64,000 bases of DNA from Duganella sp. Root336D2 (GTDB taxonomy: Bacteria > Pseudomonadota > Gammaproteobacteria > Burkholderiales > Burkholderiaceae_D): NCBI RefSeq assembly GCF_001425005.1, contig NZ_LMDB01000001.1, positions 704,340 to 768,339 on the forward strand, read 5' to 3'. The notes below the pieces were generated by a model that saw only the letters and a program-made list of their open reading frames with translations, did not search any database and was not told where the DNA came from. Positions 1 to 8,666 of the stretch are shown one piece after another (positions within the stretch are counted from its first letter, which is position 1; each line of letters begins with the position of its first letter). Position numbers and translations under genes: made by a program.

Positions 1-1242
1 TATTTTTTCATGCCTGCCAGTGCGCTCGATACGGTCACCCAGAACGTTTATGAGGAAATGGCTTCCATCACCCTGCTTTCGATCCCACTCTTCATCCTGA
101 AGGGCGCGGCCATCGGCAAATCGCCGGCCGGCAAAGACCTGTATTCGGCCATCCACACCTGGCTGCACAAGGTCCCTGGCGGCCTGGGCATCGCCAACGT
201 GTTTGCCTGCGCGCTGTTTGCGGCCATGGCCGGTTCCTCGCCTGCCACCTGCTCGGCCATCGGCTCGGCCGGAATTCCGGAAATGCGCAAGCGCGGCTAT
301 TCTCCCGGTTTCGCGGCCGGCATCATCGCAGCGGGCGGCACGCTGGGCATCCTGCTGCCGCCATCGATCACCATGATCCTGTACGCAGTAGCTGCGGAAC
401 AGTCGCTGGGCCGCCTGTTCCTGGCCGGTATCGGCCCCGGTGTGCTGCTGGTACTGCTGTTTGCCGGTTACGCCGTCTACCGCGCACGCGCAGAATACCA
501 ATTGGCCCTGGTGGCTTACCAAAACGGCGGCGTCAAGTCGGCCTACCTGGAAGACGAGCATTTCACCCTGCGCGAAAAAGTGGAAATGCTGCCGCGCGTG
601 CTGCCCTTCATCGTGCTGCTGATCGGCGTGATGATCGCGCTGTACGGCGGCTTTGCCACCCCGTCCGAAACGGCCGGCCTTGGCGCCTTGCTCGCGCTGG
701 TGCTCATCGCCGTAGTGTACGGCGCCTGGCGGCCGAAGGACATGTCGCCGATCCTGTCGTCCACGATCAAGGAATCAACCATGCTGCTGCTGATTATCGG
801 CATGTCGCTGCTGTATTCCTACGTCATGAGCTACCTGCATATCAGCCAGTCTGCCGCAAGCTGGGTAGTCGGCATGCACCTGTCGAAGTGGGTGCTGCTG
901 GCAACCATCCTGGTGCTGGTCGTGGTGCTGGGCTTTTTCCTGCCGCCGGTATCGATCATCCTGATGACGGCGCCGATCATCCTGCCGCCGCTGCGTGAAG
1001 CGGGCTTTGACCTGGTGTGGTTCGGCATCGTCATGACGGTGGTCATGGAGATGGGCCTGATTCACCCGCCGGTGGGCCTGAACATCTTTGTCATCAAGAA
1101 CATCGCGCCCGACATTCCACTGCGCGACGTGATCTGGGGCGTGGTGCCTTTCCTGCTGCTGATGGTGGTCGCCGTGGTCCTGCTGTGCATTTTCCCCGGC
1201 ATTGCCACCGGCCTGCCCGACATGATCATGGGAGCCCGGTAA
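1..1242 (+). CDS. TRAP transporter large permease (DctM type), 5'-truncated by window edge
   Basis: Large membrane subunit of a tripartite ATP-independent periplasmic transporter, which works with a periplasmic binding protein and a small membrane subunit to import carboxylates on an ion gradient. The frame is open to base 1 (Tyr-Phe-Phe precede the first ATG at 10). About 40-50 N-terminal residues seem to lie upstream, judged against the usual ~430. The protein is nearly all hydrophobic helices; LSIPLFILKG, AAMAGSSPATCSAIGS and GILLPPSITMIL resemble DctM consensus stretches. Its TAA is followed directly by the mdcA ATG, so it is co-transcribed with the malonate genes. By context it is the malonate importer; TRAP malonate uptake is known from MatPQM of Sinorhizobium meliloti. 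Substrate is inferred, family is firm. Confidence 0.88.
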   Translation, partial: YFFMPASALDTVTQNVYEEMASITLLSIPLFILKGAAIGKSPAGKDLYSAIHTWLHKVPGGLGIANVFACALFAAMAGSSPATCSAIGSAGIPEMRKRGYSPGFAAGIIAAGGTLGILLPPSITMILYAVAAEQSLGRLFLAGIGPGVLLVLLFAGYAVYRARAEYQLALVAYQNGGVKSAYLEDEHFTLREKVEMLPRVLPFIVLLIGVMIALYGGFATPSETAGLGALLALVLIAVVYGAWRPKDMSPILSSTIKESTMLLLIIGMSLLYSYVMSYLHISQSAASWVVGMHLSKWVLLATILVLVVVLGFFLPPVSIILMTAPIILPPLREAGFDLVWFGIVMTVVMEMGLIHPPVGLNIFVIKNIAPDIPLRDVIWGVVPFLLLMVVAVVLLCIFPGIATGLPDMIMGAR

Positions 1243-2910
1243 ATGAATTCCCCCAACCGCGTCTGGGATAGCCTTCAACGCAACCGCAACGGCCGCCTGG
1301 CACGCGCCCGCAGCGTGCTCGGTGGCGAACTGGCAGGCAAGTCACTGCCGGCCGCCCGCATCGCCGACCTGCTGCACGCAGTGCTTGAAAATGGCGACCG
1401 CGTCTGCATCGAAGGCAATAACCAGAAGCAGGCCGACTTCCTGGCGCAGGCGCTGGCGGGGCTCGATCCGCAGCGCGTGCACGACCTGCACATGCTGCAG
1501 TCGGTGCTGGCCCTGCCCGAACACCTGGACGTGTTCGAGCGCGGCGTAGCGTCGAAACTGGACTTCTCTTTCTCCGGACCGCAGGCCGCGCGCGTTGCCA
1601 AGCTGGCGGCGGCCGGCAAGCTCAATATCGGCGCCATCCACACTTACCTTGAGCTGTTCAGCCGCTATTTCATCGACCTGCCGCCGCGCGTGGCCCTGGT
1701 CGCTGCGGAAGCGGCCGACCGCAATGGCAACCTGTACACCGGGCCCAATACGGAAGACACCCCGCCTATCGTCGAGGCCACTGCTTTCAAGAACGGCATC
1801 GTGATCGTGCAAGTCAACCGCATCGTGGACGAACTGCCGCGCATCGATGTGCCGGGCGACTGGGTCGATTTCGTGGTGCAGTCGCCAACGCCCTACTATA
1901 TCGAACCGCTGTTCACGCGCGACCCGGCGCAGATTTCCGAAATCCAGGTGCTGATGGCGATGATGGCGATCAAGGGCATTTACGCCGAGTACCAGGTGCA
2001 GCGCCTGAACCACGGCATCGGCTTTGACACCGCGGCCATCGAACTGCTGCTGCCGACCTATGGCGCTTCGCTCGGCCTGCGCGGCAAGATCGCCACCAAC
2101 TGGGCCCTGAACCCGCACCCTGCCCTGATTCCAGCGATTGAAGCCGGCTTCGTGGAATCGATCCATTCCTTCGGCTCCGAGCTGGGCATGGAGAACTACA
2201 TCCGTGCCCGTCCCGACGTTTTCGCCGTGGGTCCGGATGGCTCGATGCGCAGCAACCGCGCCTACTGCCAGGCCGCAGGCCACTACGCCTGCGACATGTT
2301 CATCGGCTCCACCTTGCAGATCGACCTGGCCGGCAACTCGTCCACCGCCACGCTGGGACGCATCTCCGGCTTCGGCGGCGCACCGAATATGGGCGCCGAC
2401 GCGCGCGGCAGGCGCCACGCCAGCCCCGCATGGCTGAAAGCCGGCGCACAGGCCCGCCTGGGCAGCGGCACCATCCCGCGCGGCCAGAAGCTGGTGGTGC
2501 AGATGGTGGAAACCTTCCGCGAGCATATGCAGCCGGCCTTTGTCGAACGCCTGGATGCATGGGAACTGGGCGAACAGGCTAAGATGGCGATTCCGCCCGT
2601 GATGATCTACGGCGACGACGTGACCCATATCCTGACCGAGGAAGGGATCGCCAACCTGCTGCTGTGCCGCAGCGCCGAAGAGCGCGAACAGGCTATCCGC
2701 GGCGTAGCAGGCTACACCCCGGTCGGCCTGCGGCGCGACAAGCGCATGGTGGAAAACCTGCGCGAGCGCGGCATCATTACGCGCGCCGAAGACCTGGGCA
2801 TCGACAAACGCCAAGCCACGCGCGACCTGCTGGCGGCAAAAAACATGAAAGACCTCGTGCGAGCATCGGGCGGCCTGTATGACCCGCCCAAGCGCTTCCG
2901 CAACTGGTAG
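1243..2910 (+). CDS. mdcA: malonate decarboxylase alpha subunit (acetyl-S-ACP:malonate ACP transferase)
   Basis: Swaps malonate for the acetyl group on the prosthetic arm of the acyl-carrier subunit, giving malonyl-S-ACP and acetate, the first step of the biotin-independent malonate decarboxylase cycle in the cytoplasm. The 555 residues match the family length. The conserved glycine-rich stretch GFGGAPNMGADARG is present around residues 380-395. The start is an ATG abutting the stop codon of the TRAP permease, with GGGAG about 10 bases upstream. It heads the contiguous order mdcA-C-D-E-G-B-H, which by itself identifies the enzyme. Downstream, mdcC begins after an 8-base gap that contains GGAG. 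High confidence from the whole-cluster context. Confidence 0.95.
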   Translation: MNSPNRVWDSLQRNRNGRLARARSVLGGELAGKSLPAARIADLLHAVLENGDRVCIEGNNQKQADFLAQALAGLDPQRVHDLHMLQSVLALPEHLDVFERGVASKLDFSFSGPQAARVAKLAAAGKLNIGAIHTYLELFSRYFIDLPPRVALVAAEAADRNGNLYTGPNTEDTPPIVEATAFKNGIVIVQVNRIVDELPRIDVPGDWVDFVVQSPTPYYIEPLFTRDPAQISEIQVLMAMMAIKGIYAEYQVQRLNHGIGFDTAAIELLLPTYGASLGLRGKIATNWALNPHPALIPAIEAGFVESIHSFGSELGMENYIRARPDVFAVGPDGSMRSNRAYCQAAGHYACDMFIGSTLQIDLAGNSSTATLGRISGFGGAPNMGADARGRRHASPAWLKAGAQARLGSGTIPRGQKLVVQMVETFREHMQPAFVERLDAWELGEQAKMAIPPVMIYGDDVTHILTEEGIANLLLCRSAEEREQAIRGVAGYTPVGLRRDKRMVENLRERGIITRAEDLGIDKRQATRDLLAAKNMKDLVRASGGLYDPPKRFRNW

Positions 2911-2918
2911 GAGCAAAG

Positions 2919-3233
2919 ATGGAAACACTCAATTACCGATTCGAACAAGGCCGCCGCCCGCTGTCGGCCGAACCGCGCATCGTCGGCGTGGTCAGCTCAG
3001 GCAACCTGGAGGTGCTGATCGAAAGCACGCCGCTGGGAGGCGCCTGCGAAGTGCAGGTCCAGACCGCCGCAGTCGGCTTCGGCCCGATCTGGCAAGCCGT
3101 AATCGGCGACTTTCACCAGCGCTGGCAACTGGCCGACACCCGCATCGCCATCAACGACATGGGCGCTACGCCCGCCGTGGTCAGCCTGCGCCTCGACCAG
3201 GCGGTGGAATCCATGCTGGGAGAAGGAAAATGA
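2919..3233 (+). CDS. mdcC: malonate decarboxylase acyl carrier protein (delta subunit)
   Basis: Small acyl carrier subunit (104 residues) that holds the 2'-(5''-triphosphoribosyl)-3'-dephospho-CoA arm through a serine; acetyl and malonyl groups ride on this arm. The stretch VVSSGNLEVLIE near residues 24-35 corresponds to the attachment region of characterised MdcC proteins, and Ser27 is the likely attachment residue (my alignment by motif). A GGAGCAAAG ribosome-binding site precedes the ATG. The TGA stop at 3231-3233 overlaps the mdcD start in an ATGA arrangement, so the two are translationally coupled. The arm is made by MdcB and attached by MdcG, both encoded downstream. Confidence 0.93.
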   Translation: METLNYRFEQGRRPLSAEPRIVGVVSSGNLEVLIESTPLGGACEVQVQTAAVGFGPIWQAVIGDFHQRWQLADTRIAINDMGATPAVVSLRLDQAVESMLGEGK

Positions 3234-4114
3234 GCAGCTACCTCGAGGCCAATGCGCGCGAGCGCCTGGCATTGTTCGACAGTTTCGAAGAATTCATCGG
3301 CCCTGCGCAGCGCATCGTCAGCCCGCACCTGGCGCAACTGAATGCGCCGGTGTCGTTCGACGACGGCGTGGTGGCCGGCCGCGCCACACTGGGCGGCCTG
3401 GCGGTATTCGCCGCCGCACAGGAGGGCGGATTCATGGGCGGCGCCGTGGGCGAAGTGCATGGCGCCAAGCTGGTCGGCATGCTGCGCCGCGCCCTGCTCG
3501 AGCGCCCCGCCGCAGTGCTGCTGCTGCTGGAAACCGGCGGTGTGCGCTTGCATGAGGCCAATGCGGGCCTGATCGCAGTGTCGGAAGTCATGCGCGCAGT
3601 ACTGGACGTGCGCGCCGCCGGCATCCCGGTCGTAGTGCTGATCGGCGGCTCCAACGGCGCCTTCGGCGGCATGGGCATCGTCGCGCGCTGCGCCAATTCA
3701 CTGGTGATTTCAGAAGAAGGCCGCCTGGCCATGTCGGGACCGGAAGTGATCGAAACCGCCAACGGCGTGGAGGAATTCGACTCGCGCGACCGCGCCCTGG
3801 TGTGGCGCACCACCGGCGGCAAGCACCGCTACCTGCTGGGCGACGTACAGCGCATCGTGGAGGACAGCATTCCCGCCTTCCGCCGGGCCGCGCTGGACGC
3901 CATCGAAGAAGCCCGCAGCGGCACGGTGCAACTGACCCTGGGCGGCCTGGAAGCGGAGCAAGCCTTGCTGGAGCAGCGCATTGAACGCTTTGGCGACATG
4001 CGCGACCCGGCAGAGATCTGGTCGGCGCTGGGTATCGCCGCGCCGCAGGACGTCCCGATGCTGGCTATCGATTCCTTCACCGCCGCCGCGGCGCCTTACC
4101 GACTGGGAGCATGA
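3230..4114 (+). CDS. mdcD: malonate decarboxylase beta subunit
   Basis: Catalyses, with MdcE, decarboxylation of malonyl-S-ACP to acetyl-S-ACP and CO2 without biotin. The 294-residue protein has the carboxyltransferase/crotonase-like fold of the acetyl-CoA carboxylase beta subunit. Glycine-rich oxyanion-hole stretches such as GGFMGGAVGEVHGAK (about residues 65-80) and IGGSNGAFGGMGIVA (about 138-152) are visible. I chose the ATG at 3230 because it overlaps the mdcC stop (ATGA) and is preceded by GGAGAAGG. A longer in-frame extension upstream exists, but it only reads mdcC out of frame. The end overlaps mdcE by four bases in the same way. Confidence 0.94.
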   Translation: MSSYLEANARERLALFDSFEEFIGPAQRIVSPHLAQLNAPVSFDDGVVAGRATLGGLAVFAAAQEGGFMGGAVGEVHGAKLVGMLRRALLERPAAVLLLLETGGVRLHEANAGLIAVSEVMRAVLDVRAAGIPVVVLIGGSNGAFGGMGIVARCANSLVISEEGRLAMSGPEVIETANGVEEFDSRDRALVWRTTGGKHRYLLGDVQRIVEDSIPAFRRAALDAIEEARSGTVQLTLGGLEAEQALLEQRIERFGDMRDPAEIWSALGIAAPQDVPMLAIDSFTAAAAPYRLGA

Positions 4115-4833
4115 CAATGGACTGGAAAGTACTGGCCGATGCCCTGTTCCCCGGCGGACATGACATTTTGGAACGTGAGCAATTCCTGAACGGCACCGCG
4201 CGCGTGGACGGACAAACCGTCAGTGTGATCGGCACCACCGGCCATGCGCCGATAGGCGTGGAGATCGCGCTGGCGCAAGCCAAGGCCGTACTGGCGACGG
4301 TGCGCAACCATCCCGGCCGCCCGATCGTGCTGCTGGTCGACACGCAGGGACAACGCCTGCGTCATCGCGACGAAATGCTGGGCATTAACAGCTATATGGC
4401 CCACCTGGGCAAGTGCATCGACCTGGCACGCCACCTGGGGCACCGCATCGTTGGCCTGGTGTACGACCAGGCCCTGTCCGGCGGTTTCATCACCAGCGGC
4501 TTGATGGCCGACGCCTGCTACGCCCTGCCCGGCGCCACCATCCGCGTCATGGGCCTGCCCGCGATGGCGCGCATCACCAAAGTACCTGAAGAAAAACTGC
4601 TGGAACTGGCACGCAGCAATCCGGTGTTCGCGCCGGGGCCGGAGAACTATTTGCGCATGGGCGGCTTGCAGGCAATCTGGGAAGGCGACCTGGCCGCCCA
4701 CCTTGCCGATGCCATCGCCAATGCTCCGCGCGACGACCAGCGCAGCGCCCTCGGCCTCCTGCGCGGCGGCCGCAAAGCCGCGCAGCCGGTCATTGAAGCC
4801 ATCATCGGCGGCAGCAATGTACGCGCGGCATGA
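4111..4833 (+). CDS. mdcE: malonate decarboxylase gamma subunit
   Basis: Partner of MdcD in the decarboxylase heterodimer (240 residues). It is related to the carboxyltransferase alpha half, with the stretches DQALSGGFITSGLMAD (about residues 127-142) and LVDTQGQRLRHRDE (about 73-86) typical of the subunit. The ATG at 4111 overlaps the mdcD stop. A second ATG two codons later (4117) is possible and would change only the first two residues. The 3' end overlaps mdcG by 17 bases, continuing the tight coupling of the operon, which should help keep subunit ratios fixed. Confidence 0.93.
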   Translation: MTMDWKVLADALFPGGHDILEREQFLNGTARVDGQTVSVIGTTGHAPIGVEIALAQAKAVLATVRNHPGRPIVLLVDTQGQRLRHRDEMLGINSYMAHLGKCIDLARHLGHRIVGLVYDQALSGGFITSGLMADACYALPGATIRVMGLPAMARITKVPEEKLLELARSNPVFAPGPENYLRMGGLQAIWEGDLAAHLADAIANAPRDDQRSALGLLRGGRKAAQPVIEAIIGGSNVRAA

Positions 4834-5479
4834 TCTTGTGTGGCTGGCGCGGAATGGCTGGCATGAAGTGCTGGCCAGCGCCCCGCACGGCACGCCAGCC
4901 CATGCAGCAATCGTCCGCTGGGCCGATGCCGATTGGCCGCTGGTGGTACGCCGCCGCGACGACGCAGCACAATCCGAAGATGCCTGCCTCGGCCTGGCAG
5001 CGCCGCCCGATCCCGCCAGCGGCGCGAAACTGCGGCTGCCATTGCGCGTGCCTTCGCAGCACATCGCCCGCCACAGCGCGCCATTGCCGCTGGACGCCGT
5101 GACCGACGCCCTTCCCGCGCACTGGCGGGCCTCCTTTGCCCGCCTGGCTGAATCCCGCGCAGGCCTCGATCTGCGCGTGTTCGGTTCGCTCGCCCTGCAA
5201 GCACTGACAGGCCAGGCCTACCTGCGCGACGCCTCCGACATCGACCTGCTGTTCCGACCGCGCGACAGCGCCGAACTGGATGAAGGCACCCTGCTGCTGG
5301 CCAGCCACCACGACGAACTGCCGCTGGACGGCGAGATCATTTTCCCAAGCGGCCAGGCCGTGGCGTGGAAGGAATGGTTCACGACGCGCGCGCGCGCCGA
5401 GCGCGTCCTGGTCAAATCGCAAGACGGCGTCAAACTCGGCACGCGCGCGGAGCTGCGCGCAGAACTGGAGCCGGCATGA
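4817..5479 (+). CDS. mdcG: phosphoribosyl-dephospho-CoA transferase (malonate decarboxylase holo-ACP synthase)
   Basis: Transfers the phosphoribosyl-dephospho-CoA prosthetic group to the serine of MdcC to make the active holo-ACP. The 220-residue protein shows a nucleotidyltransferase motif at about residues 118-140: FGSLALQALTG followed by DASDIDLLF, with the two metal-binding aspartates in SDIDLL. The ATG at 4817 gives the family's usual length of ~210. The frame is open further upstream, but that part is only a shadow of mdcE. It overlaps mdcE by 17 bases and ends in an ATGA overlap with mdcB. Confidence 0.9.
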   Translation: MYARHDLVWLARNGWHEVLASAPHGTPAHAAIVRWADADWPLVVRRRDDAAQSEDACLGLAAPPDPASGAKLRLPLRVPSQHIARHSAPLPLDAVTDALPAHWRASFARLAESRAGLDLRVFGSLALQALTGQAYLRDASDIDLLFRPRDSAELDEGTLLLASHHDELPLDGEIIFPSGQAVAWKEWFTTRARAERVLVKSQDGVKLGTRAELRAELEPA

Positions 5480-6402
5480 CTGCCCTTGCCAGCCCCGCGC
5501 AGCAGCCGCCGCGCGCCCTGGCAACCGCCGCCCGCCGCAGCGCCAGCGCCCAGCCGCGCCGGCACGCCGCACATGCCCTCTCGCGCGAAGTGGCCCTGCG
5601 CGCGGTGCGCAGCCTGTACCACGAACTGGCTCTGTACCCCAAGCCCGGCCTGGTCTCGCTCGTCGATAACGGCAGCCATACGGATATGGACGCCGCCACG
5701 TTCATGCGCAGCCTGTTCTCGCTGCGCCACTACTACGCCCGCATCTGCCGTGCCGGCTACGACGGCGTCCCTTTCATCGAACTGAAAAAACTCGGCATCG
5801 CCGCCGAACAGCGCATGATGGCCGCCACCAAGGGCATCAACACCCACCGCGGCGCCATCTTTGCCCTCGGATTGCTGTGCGCCGCGATGGGGCGCGTACG
5901 CGCCTTGCGCATGACATTGACGCCGGCCGCCTTGCGCACCGCACTGCTGCTGCACTGGGGAGAAGAACTGGCGGCCCACACACACGCCATTGGCGACTCG
6001 CATGGCCGGCAAGCGGCAACCCGGCACGCCGCCAGCGGAGCCCGCGAAGAAGGCGCCCTTGGCCTGCCCTCGGTATTTGACGTCGGCCTGCCCGCCCTGC
6101 AAACCGCGCTGGCACGCGGCGCGCCAATGCTGAATGCCCGCGTCGAAGCCATTTTTGCCCTGATGTCCCACATCAGCGATACCAACATCTACCATCGCGG
6201 CGGGGCCCAGGGAGCCGACACAGTACGCCACGCGGCCCGCCATTTCCTGCAGCAAGGCGGTACCGCAAACCCGCAATGGAAAGAGCATGCATTGACTTGC
6301 CACCAGCGCTTCATCGCCCAGCGCCTGTCGCCCGGCGGCGCCGCCGACCTGCTCGCCGCCACCTGCCTGGTGCATAGCCTGACCGCAATGCCCCCGCCAT
6401 GA
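5476..6402 (+). CDS. mdcB: triphosphoribosyl-dephospho-CoA synthase
   Basis: Makes the precursor of the malonate decarboxylase prosthetic group from ATP and dephospho-CoA, releasing adenine (CitG/MdcB family). The 308-residue product contains YPKPGLVSLVDNGSHTDMD (about residues 53-71) and KGINTHRGAIFALG (about 116-129), both typical of the CitG family. The first ~35 residues are a low-complexity Ala/Arg/Pro stretch, so a start slightly further in cannot be excluded. The ATG at 5476 overlaps the mdcG stop in ATGA fashion, which favours it. Its own end overlaps mdcH by four bases. Confidence 0.92.
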   Translation: MTALASPAQQPPRALATAARRSASAQPRRHAAHALSREVALRAVRSLYHELALYPKPGLVSLVDNGSHTDMDAATFMRSLFSLRHYYARICRAGYDGVPFIELKKLGIAAEQRMMAATKGINTHRGAIFALGLLCAAMGRVRALRMTLTPAALRTALLLHWGEELAAHTHAIGDSHGRQAATRHAASGAREEGALGLPSVFDVGLPALQTALARGAPMLNARVEAIFALMSHISDTNIYHRGGAQGADTVRHAARHFLQQGGTANPQWKEHALTCHQRFIAQRLSPGGAADLLAATCLVHSLTAMPPP

Positions 6403-7292
6403 AAAGCCGCCTGCTGGTTCTATGCCCCGGGCAAGGCAGCCAGCACGGCGCCATGTACGACCTGGCCCGTCGCGACCCGCACGGCGCTGCGCTGCTGGCG
6501 CAACTGGCGCCATCGCTGCCTGACTTGTCCGATCCTGGCGCGATGTTCAGCAACCGCAGCGCCCAGCCGGCCATCGTGGCCAGCACCCTCGCCATGTGGG
6601 AAGCACTGCGCCGCGATTGCCCGCAGCCCGCGCTGGTGGCCGGCTACAGCGTCGGCGAATTGGCAGCCTACGGCGTTGCAGGAGCATTCACGCCGGAACG
6701 CACCATCGCCCTGGCCGCGCGGCGTGCCGCGCTGATGGACGCTTGCGTCGCCCCCGGCAGCCCCCAAGCCATGCTCGCGGTCAGCGGCCGGCGCCCGGCA
6801 ACCCTGCGCCCGCAATTGGCCGCCCATGGTTTCCACATAGCGATCGAAACCGGCGAAGACAGCTGCATCGCAGGCGGCCCGGCGGCAAACGCCGCAGCCA
6901 TATCGATCCCAGGCGCACGCATTGCGCAACTGCCGGTCGCCGTCGCCTCCCACACACCCTACCTGCAAGCGGCAGTCGAACCATTCGCAACCCTGCTCGC
7001 ACAGGAAGAATTCGGCACGCTGCACACCCCGGTCCTGGGTGGCATTGACGCCATGCCCGTGCGCGACAGGGAGGCAGCCATCAGCCACCTCTCGCGCCAG
7101 CTTGCTGAAACAATTGTCTGGTCCGAATGCATGGACGCCTGCGCCGAGCGAGGCATCACCGCCGCCCTGGAACTGGGGCCGGGAAACGCCTTGTCGAAGA
7201 TGTTGTCAGCGCGCCATCCCGGCATTGATTGCCGCTCGGTGGCAGACTTCCGCTCAATGGATGGAATCCGAAACTGGTTGGCCCAGTTCTAG
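6399..7292 (+). CDS. mdcH: malonate decarboxylase epsilon subunit (malonyl-CoA:ACP transacylase)
   Basis: FabD-like acyltransferase (297 residues) that loads malonyl from malonyl-CoA onto the dephospho-CoA arm of MdcC to start the decarboxylation cycle. The nucleophile motif GYSVGE has its serine at residue 84, the N-terminal oxyanion-hole motif CPGQGSQ is present, and ASHTPYLQ (about residues 184-191) carries the family histidine. It is the last gene of the mdc operon. It converges on trxC with a 4-base overlap of the two coding ends, so there is no room for a terminator hairpin between them. Confidence 0.93.
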   Translation: MKSRLLVLCPGQGSQHGAMYDLARRDPHGAALLAQLAPSLPDLSDPGAMFSNRSAQPAIVASTLAMWEALRRDCPQPALVAGYSVGELAAYGVAGAFTPERTIALAARRAALMDACVAPGSPQAMLAVSGRRPATLRPQLAAHGFHIAIETGEDSCIAGGPAANAAAISIPGARIAQLPVAVASHTPYLQAAVEPFATLLAQEEFGTLHTPVLGGIDAMPVRDREAAISHLSRQLAETIVWSECMDACAERGITAALELGPGNALSKMLSARHPGIDCRSVADFRSMDGIRNWLAQF

Positions 7293-7723
7293 CGCAGGTG
7301 CTGCTGCACCCAGGCGATTATGCTCTTGCTGTCCATGGCGCCAGCCTGGCGCGCCAGTTCGCGGCCGCCCTTGAATACCGCCAGCGTGGGGATGCTGCGG
7401 ATGGCATAACGCGCAGCCAATTGCTGCTCCGCCTCGGTGTTCACTTTCACCACGCGGAAATACGGTTCCAGGTGCTGGGCTGCCTGCTCGTAGAACGGCG
7501 CCATCGTGCGGCAAGGGCCACACCACGGCGCCCAGAAATCGACCAGTACCGGGATATCGTTGCGCTCAATATGCTTAAGGAAGCGCCCCGTCGACAAGTC
7601 CACCGGGTGCCCGGTGAACAATTGCCGCTGGCACTTGCCGCAGGTTGCTTCTTCTTCCAGGCGCACTGAAGGCACACGGTTGACCGCGTCGCAATGGGGG
7701 CAGACGATATGCAAGTTTTCCAT
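7289..7723 (-). CDS. trxC: thioredoxin 2 with N-terminal zinc ribbon
   Basis: Cytoplasmic disulfide reductase of the TrxC type (144 residues). An N-terminal zinc ribbon is visible as CPHC (residues 8-11) and CGKC (about 28-31). It is followed by a thioredoxin fold with the redox site APWCGPCRTM and the cis-proline stretch RSIPTLAVFKGG. These features separate it from thioredoxin 1, which lacks the ribbon. The gene stands alone and converges with mdcH. Its ATG is only 7 bases after a TATACT hexamer (7731-7736 on this strand) and has no Shine-Dalgarno, so the mRNA may be leaderless. E. coli trxC is OxyR-regulated, but I see no such site here. Confidence 0.92.
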   Translation of the reverse strand: MENLHIVCPHCDAVNRVPSVRLEEEATCGKCQRQLFTGHPVDLSTGRFLKHIERNDIPVLVDFWAPWCGPCRTMAPFYEQAAQHLEPYFRVVKVNTEAEQQLAARYAIRSIPTLAVFKGGRELARQAGAMDSKSIIAWVQQHLR

Positions 7724-7730
7724 AGGATCC

Positions 7731-7736
7731 AGTATA
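7731..7736 (-). promoter_or_regulatory. -10 box for trxC, leaderless arrangement
   Basis: Reads TATACT on the minus strand, with 7 bases to the trxC ATG. No clear -35 hexamer was found at 16-18 bases. The divergent -10 for the hydrolase gene lies only 9 bases away. Confidence 0.5.
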
Positions 7737-7745
7737 GCGCAGGCT

Positions 7746-7751
7746 TATAAT
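7746..7751 (+). promoter_or_regulatory. -10 box for the alpha/beta hydrolase gene
   Basis: A perfect TATAAT, 33 bases before the hydrolase ATG at 7785. An AGGAGG ribosome-binding site lies at 7775-7780. The -35 region is poor. Confidence 0.5.
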
Positions 7752-7784
7752 CCCGAGGGCACGCTTCGCCCGCCAGGAGGCAAC

Positions 7785-8666
7785 ATGGAATACGTGAACA
7801 CCGACCGCTTGCGCATTGCCTTCCGCCAGCATGGCGACATGCAGGGGGAGCCGATCTTCCTGCTGCACGGCTGGCCGGATGATATGCACACATGGGATGG
7901 CGTCCTGCCCTACCTGGCAGGCTGCGGCTACCGATTGATCGTGCCCAGCTTGCGCGGCTTTGGCGAAACCCGCTTCCTCGATCACGCCACGCCGCGCAGC
8001 GGCCAGTTAAGCGCCCTTGCCCAGGATTTGCTGGACTTCGCCACGGCACTGGGCATCGAACGATTCAATGTGGTCGGGCACGACTGGGGGGCCCGCGCCG
8101 CCTACATCGCCTCCCTGCTGGCTCCGCAGCGCGTGATGCGCTGTATGGCATTGTCGGTCGGCTGGGGCACCAATGACCCGAACCAGGCACTGAGCCTGCA
8201 CCAGGCCCGCAATTACTGGTACCAATGGTATATGTCGACCGAGCGCGGCGCCGAAGCGCTGCGCAAGGAACGGCGCGAACTCGCCCTCCTGCTGTGGCGC
8301 ACCTGGTCGCCATCGTGGCATTTTGGCGAGGGCGTTTTCCACGACACCATGCACGCCTGGGACAATCCGGACTGGATCAACGTGACGCTGCATTCGTACC
8401 GCCATCGCTGGGGCCTGGCCCTTTCCGACCCACATTACGCCATGCAGGAAGACCGGCTGCGGCACGATTCCGTCATCGGCGTGCCGACGCTCACCTTGCA
8501 TGGCACGGAAGATGGCGCCAACAGCCCGCAAACTTCCGAACACAAGGACCACCTGTTCAGCGGGCCGTATCACCGCGCGCTGCTGGCCGGCGTCGGCCAC
8601 TTCCCGCAGCGCGAGAATCCGGGTGCAGTGGCCGATGCGCTTCTCGCCTGGCTGCAGCGCGCTTAA
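7785..8666 (+). CDS. alpha/beta hydrolase, epoxide-hydrolase-like
   Basis: Cytoplasmic alpha/beta hydrolase of 293 residues. The oxyanion HGWPDD follows strand 3 (about residues 27-32). The nucleophile elbow is GHDWGA with Asp100 as nucleophile, the pattern of epoxide hydrolases and haloalkane dehalogenases rather than the serine of esterases. The C-terminal GVGHFPQREN carries the catalytic His. I chose the ATG at 7785 because a perfect AGGAGG sits 4 bases upstream; an upstream in-frame extension runs through the promoter. It converges on tupA with a 4-base overlap. The substrate cannot be told from sequence. Confidence 0.87.
   Translation: MEYVNTDRLRIAFRQHGDMQGEPIFLLHGWPDDMHTWDGVLPYLAGCGYRLIVPSLRGFGETRFLDHATPRSGQLSALAQDLLDFATALGIERFNVVGHDWGARAAYIASLLAPQRVMRCMALSVGWGTNDPNQALSLHQARNYWYQWYMSTERGAEALRKERRELALLLWRTWSPSWHFGEGVFHDTMHAWDNPDWINVTLHSYRHRWGLALSDPHYAMQEDRLRHDSVIGVPTLTLHGTEDGANSPQTSEHKDHLFSGPYHRALLAGVGHFPQRENPGAVADALLAWLQRA

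Noticed and set aside
1342..2928. Long antisense frame opposite mdcA
   Set aside because: Mirror of codon use in a GC-rich gene; no domain and no start signals.
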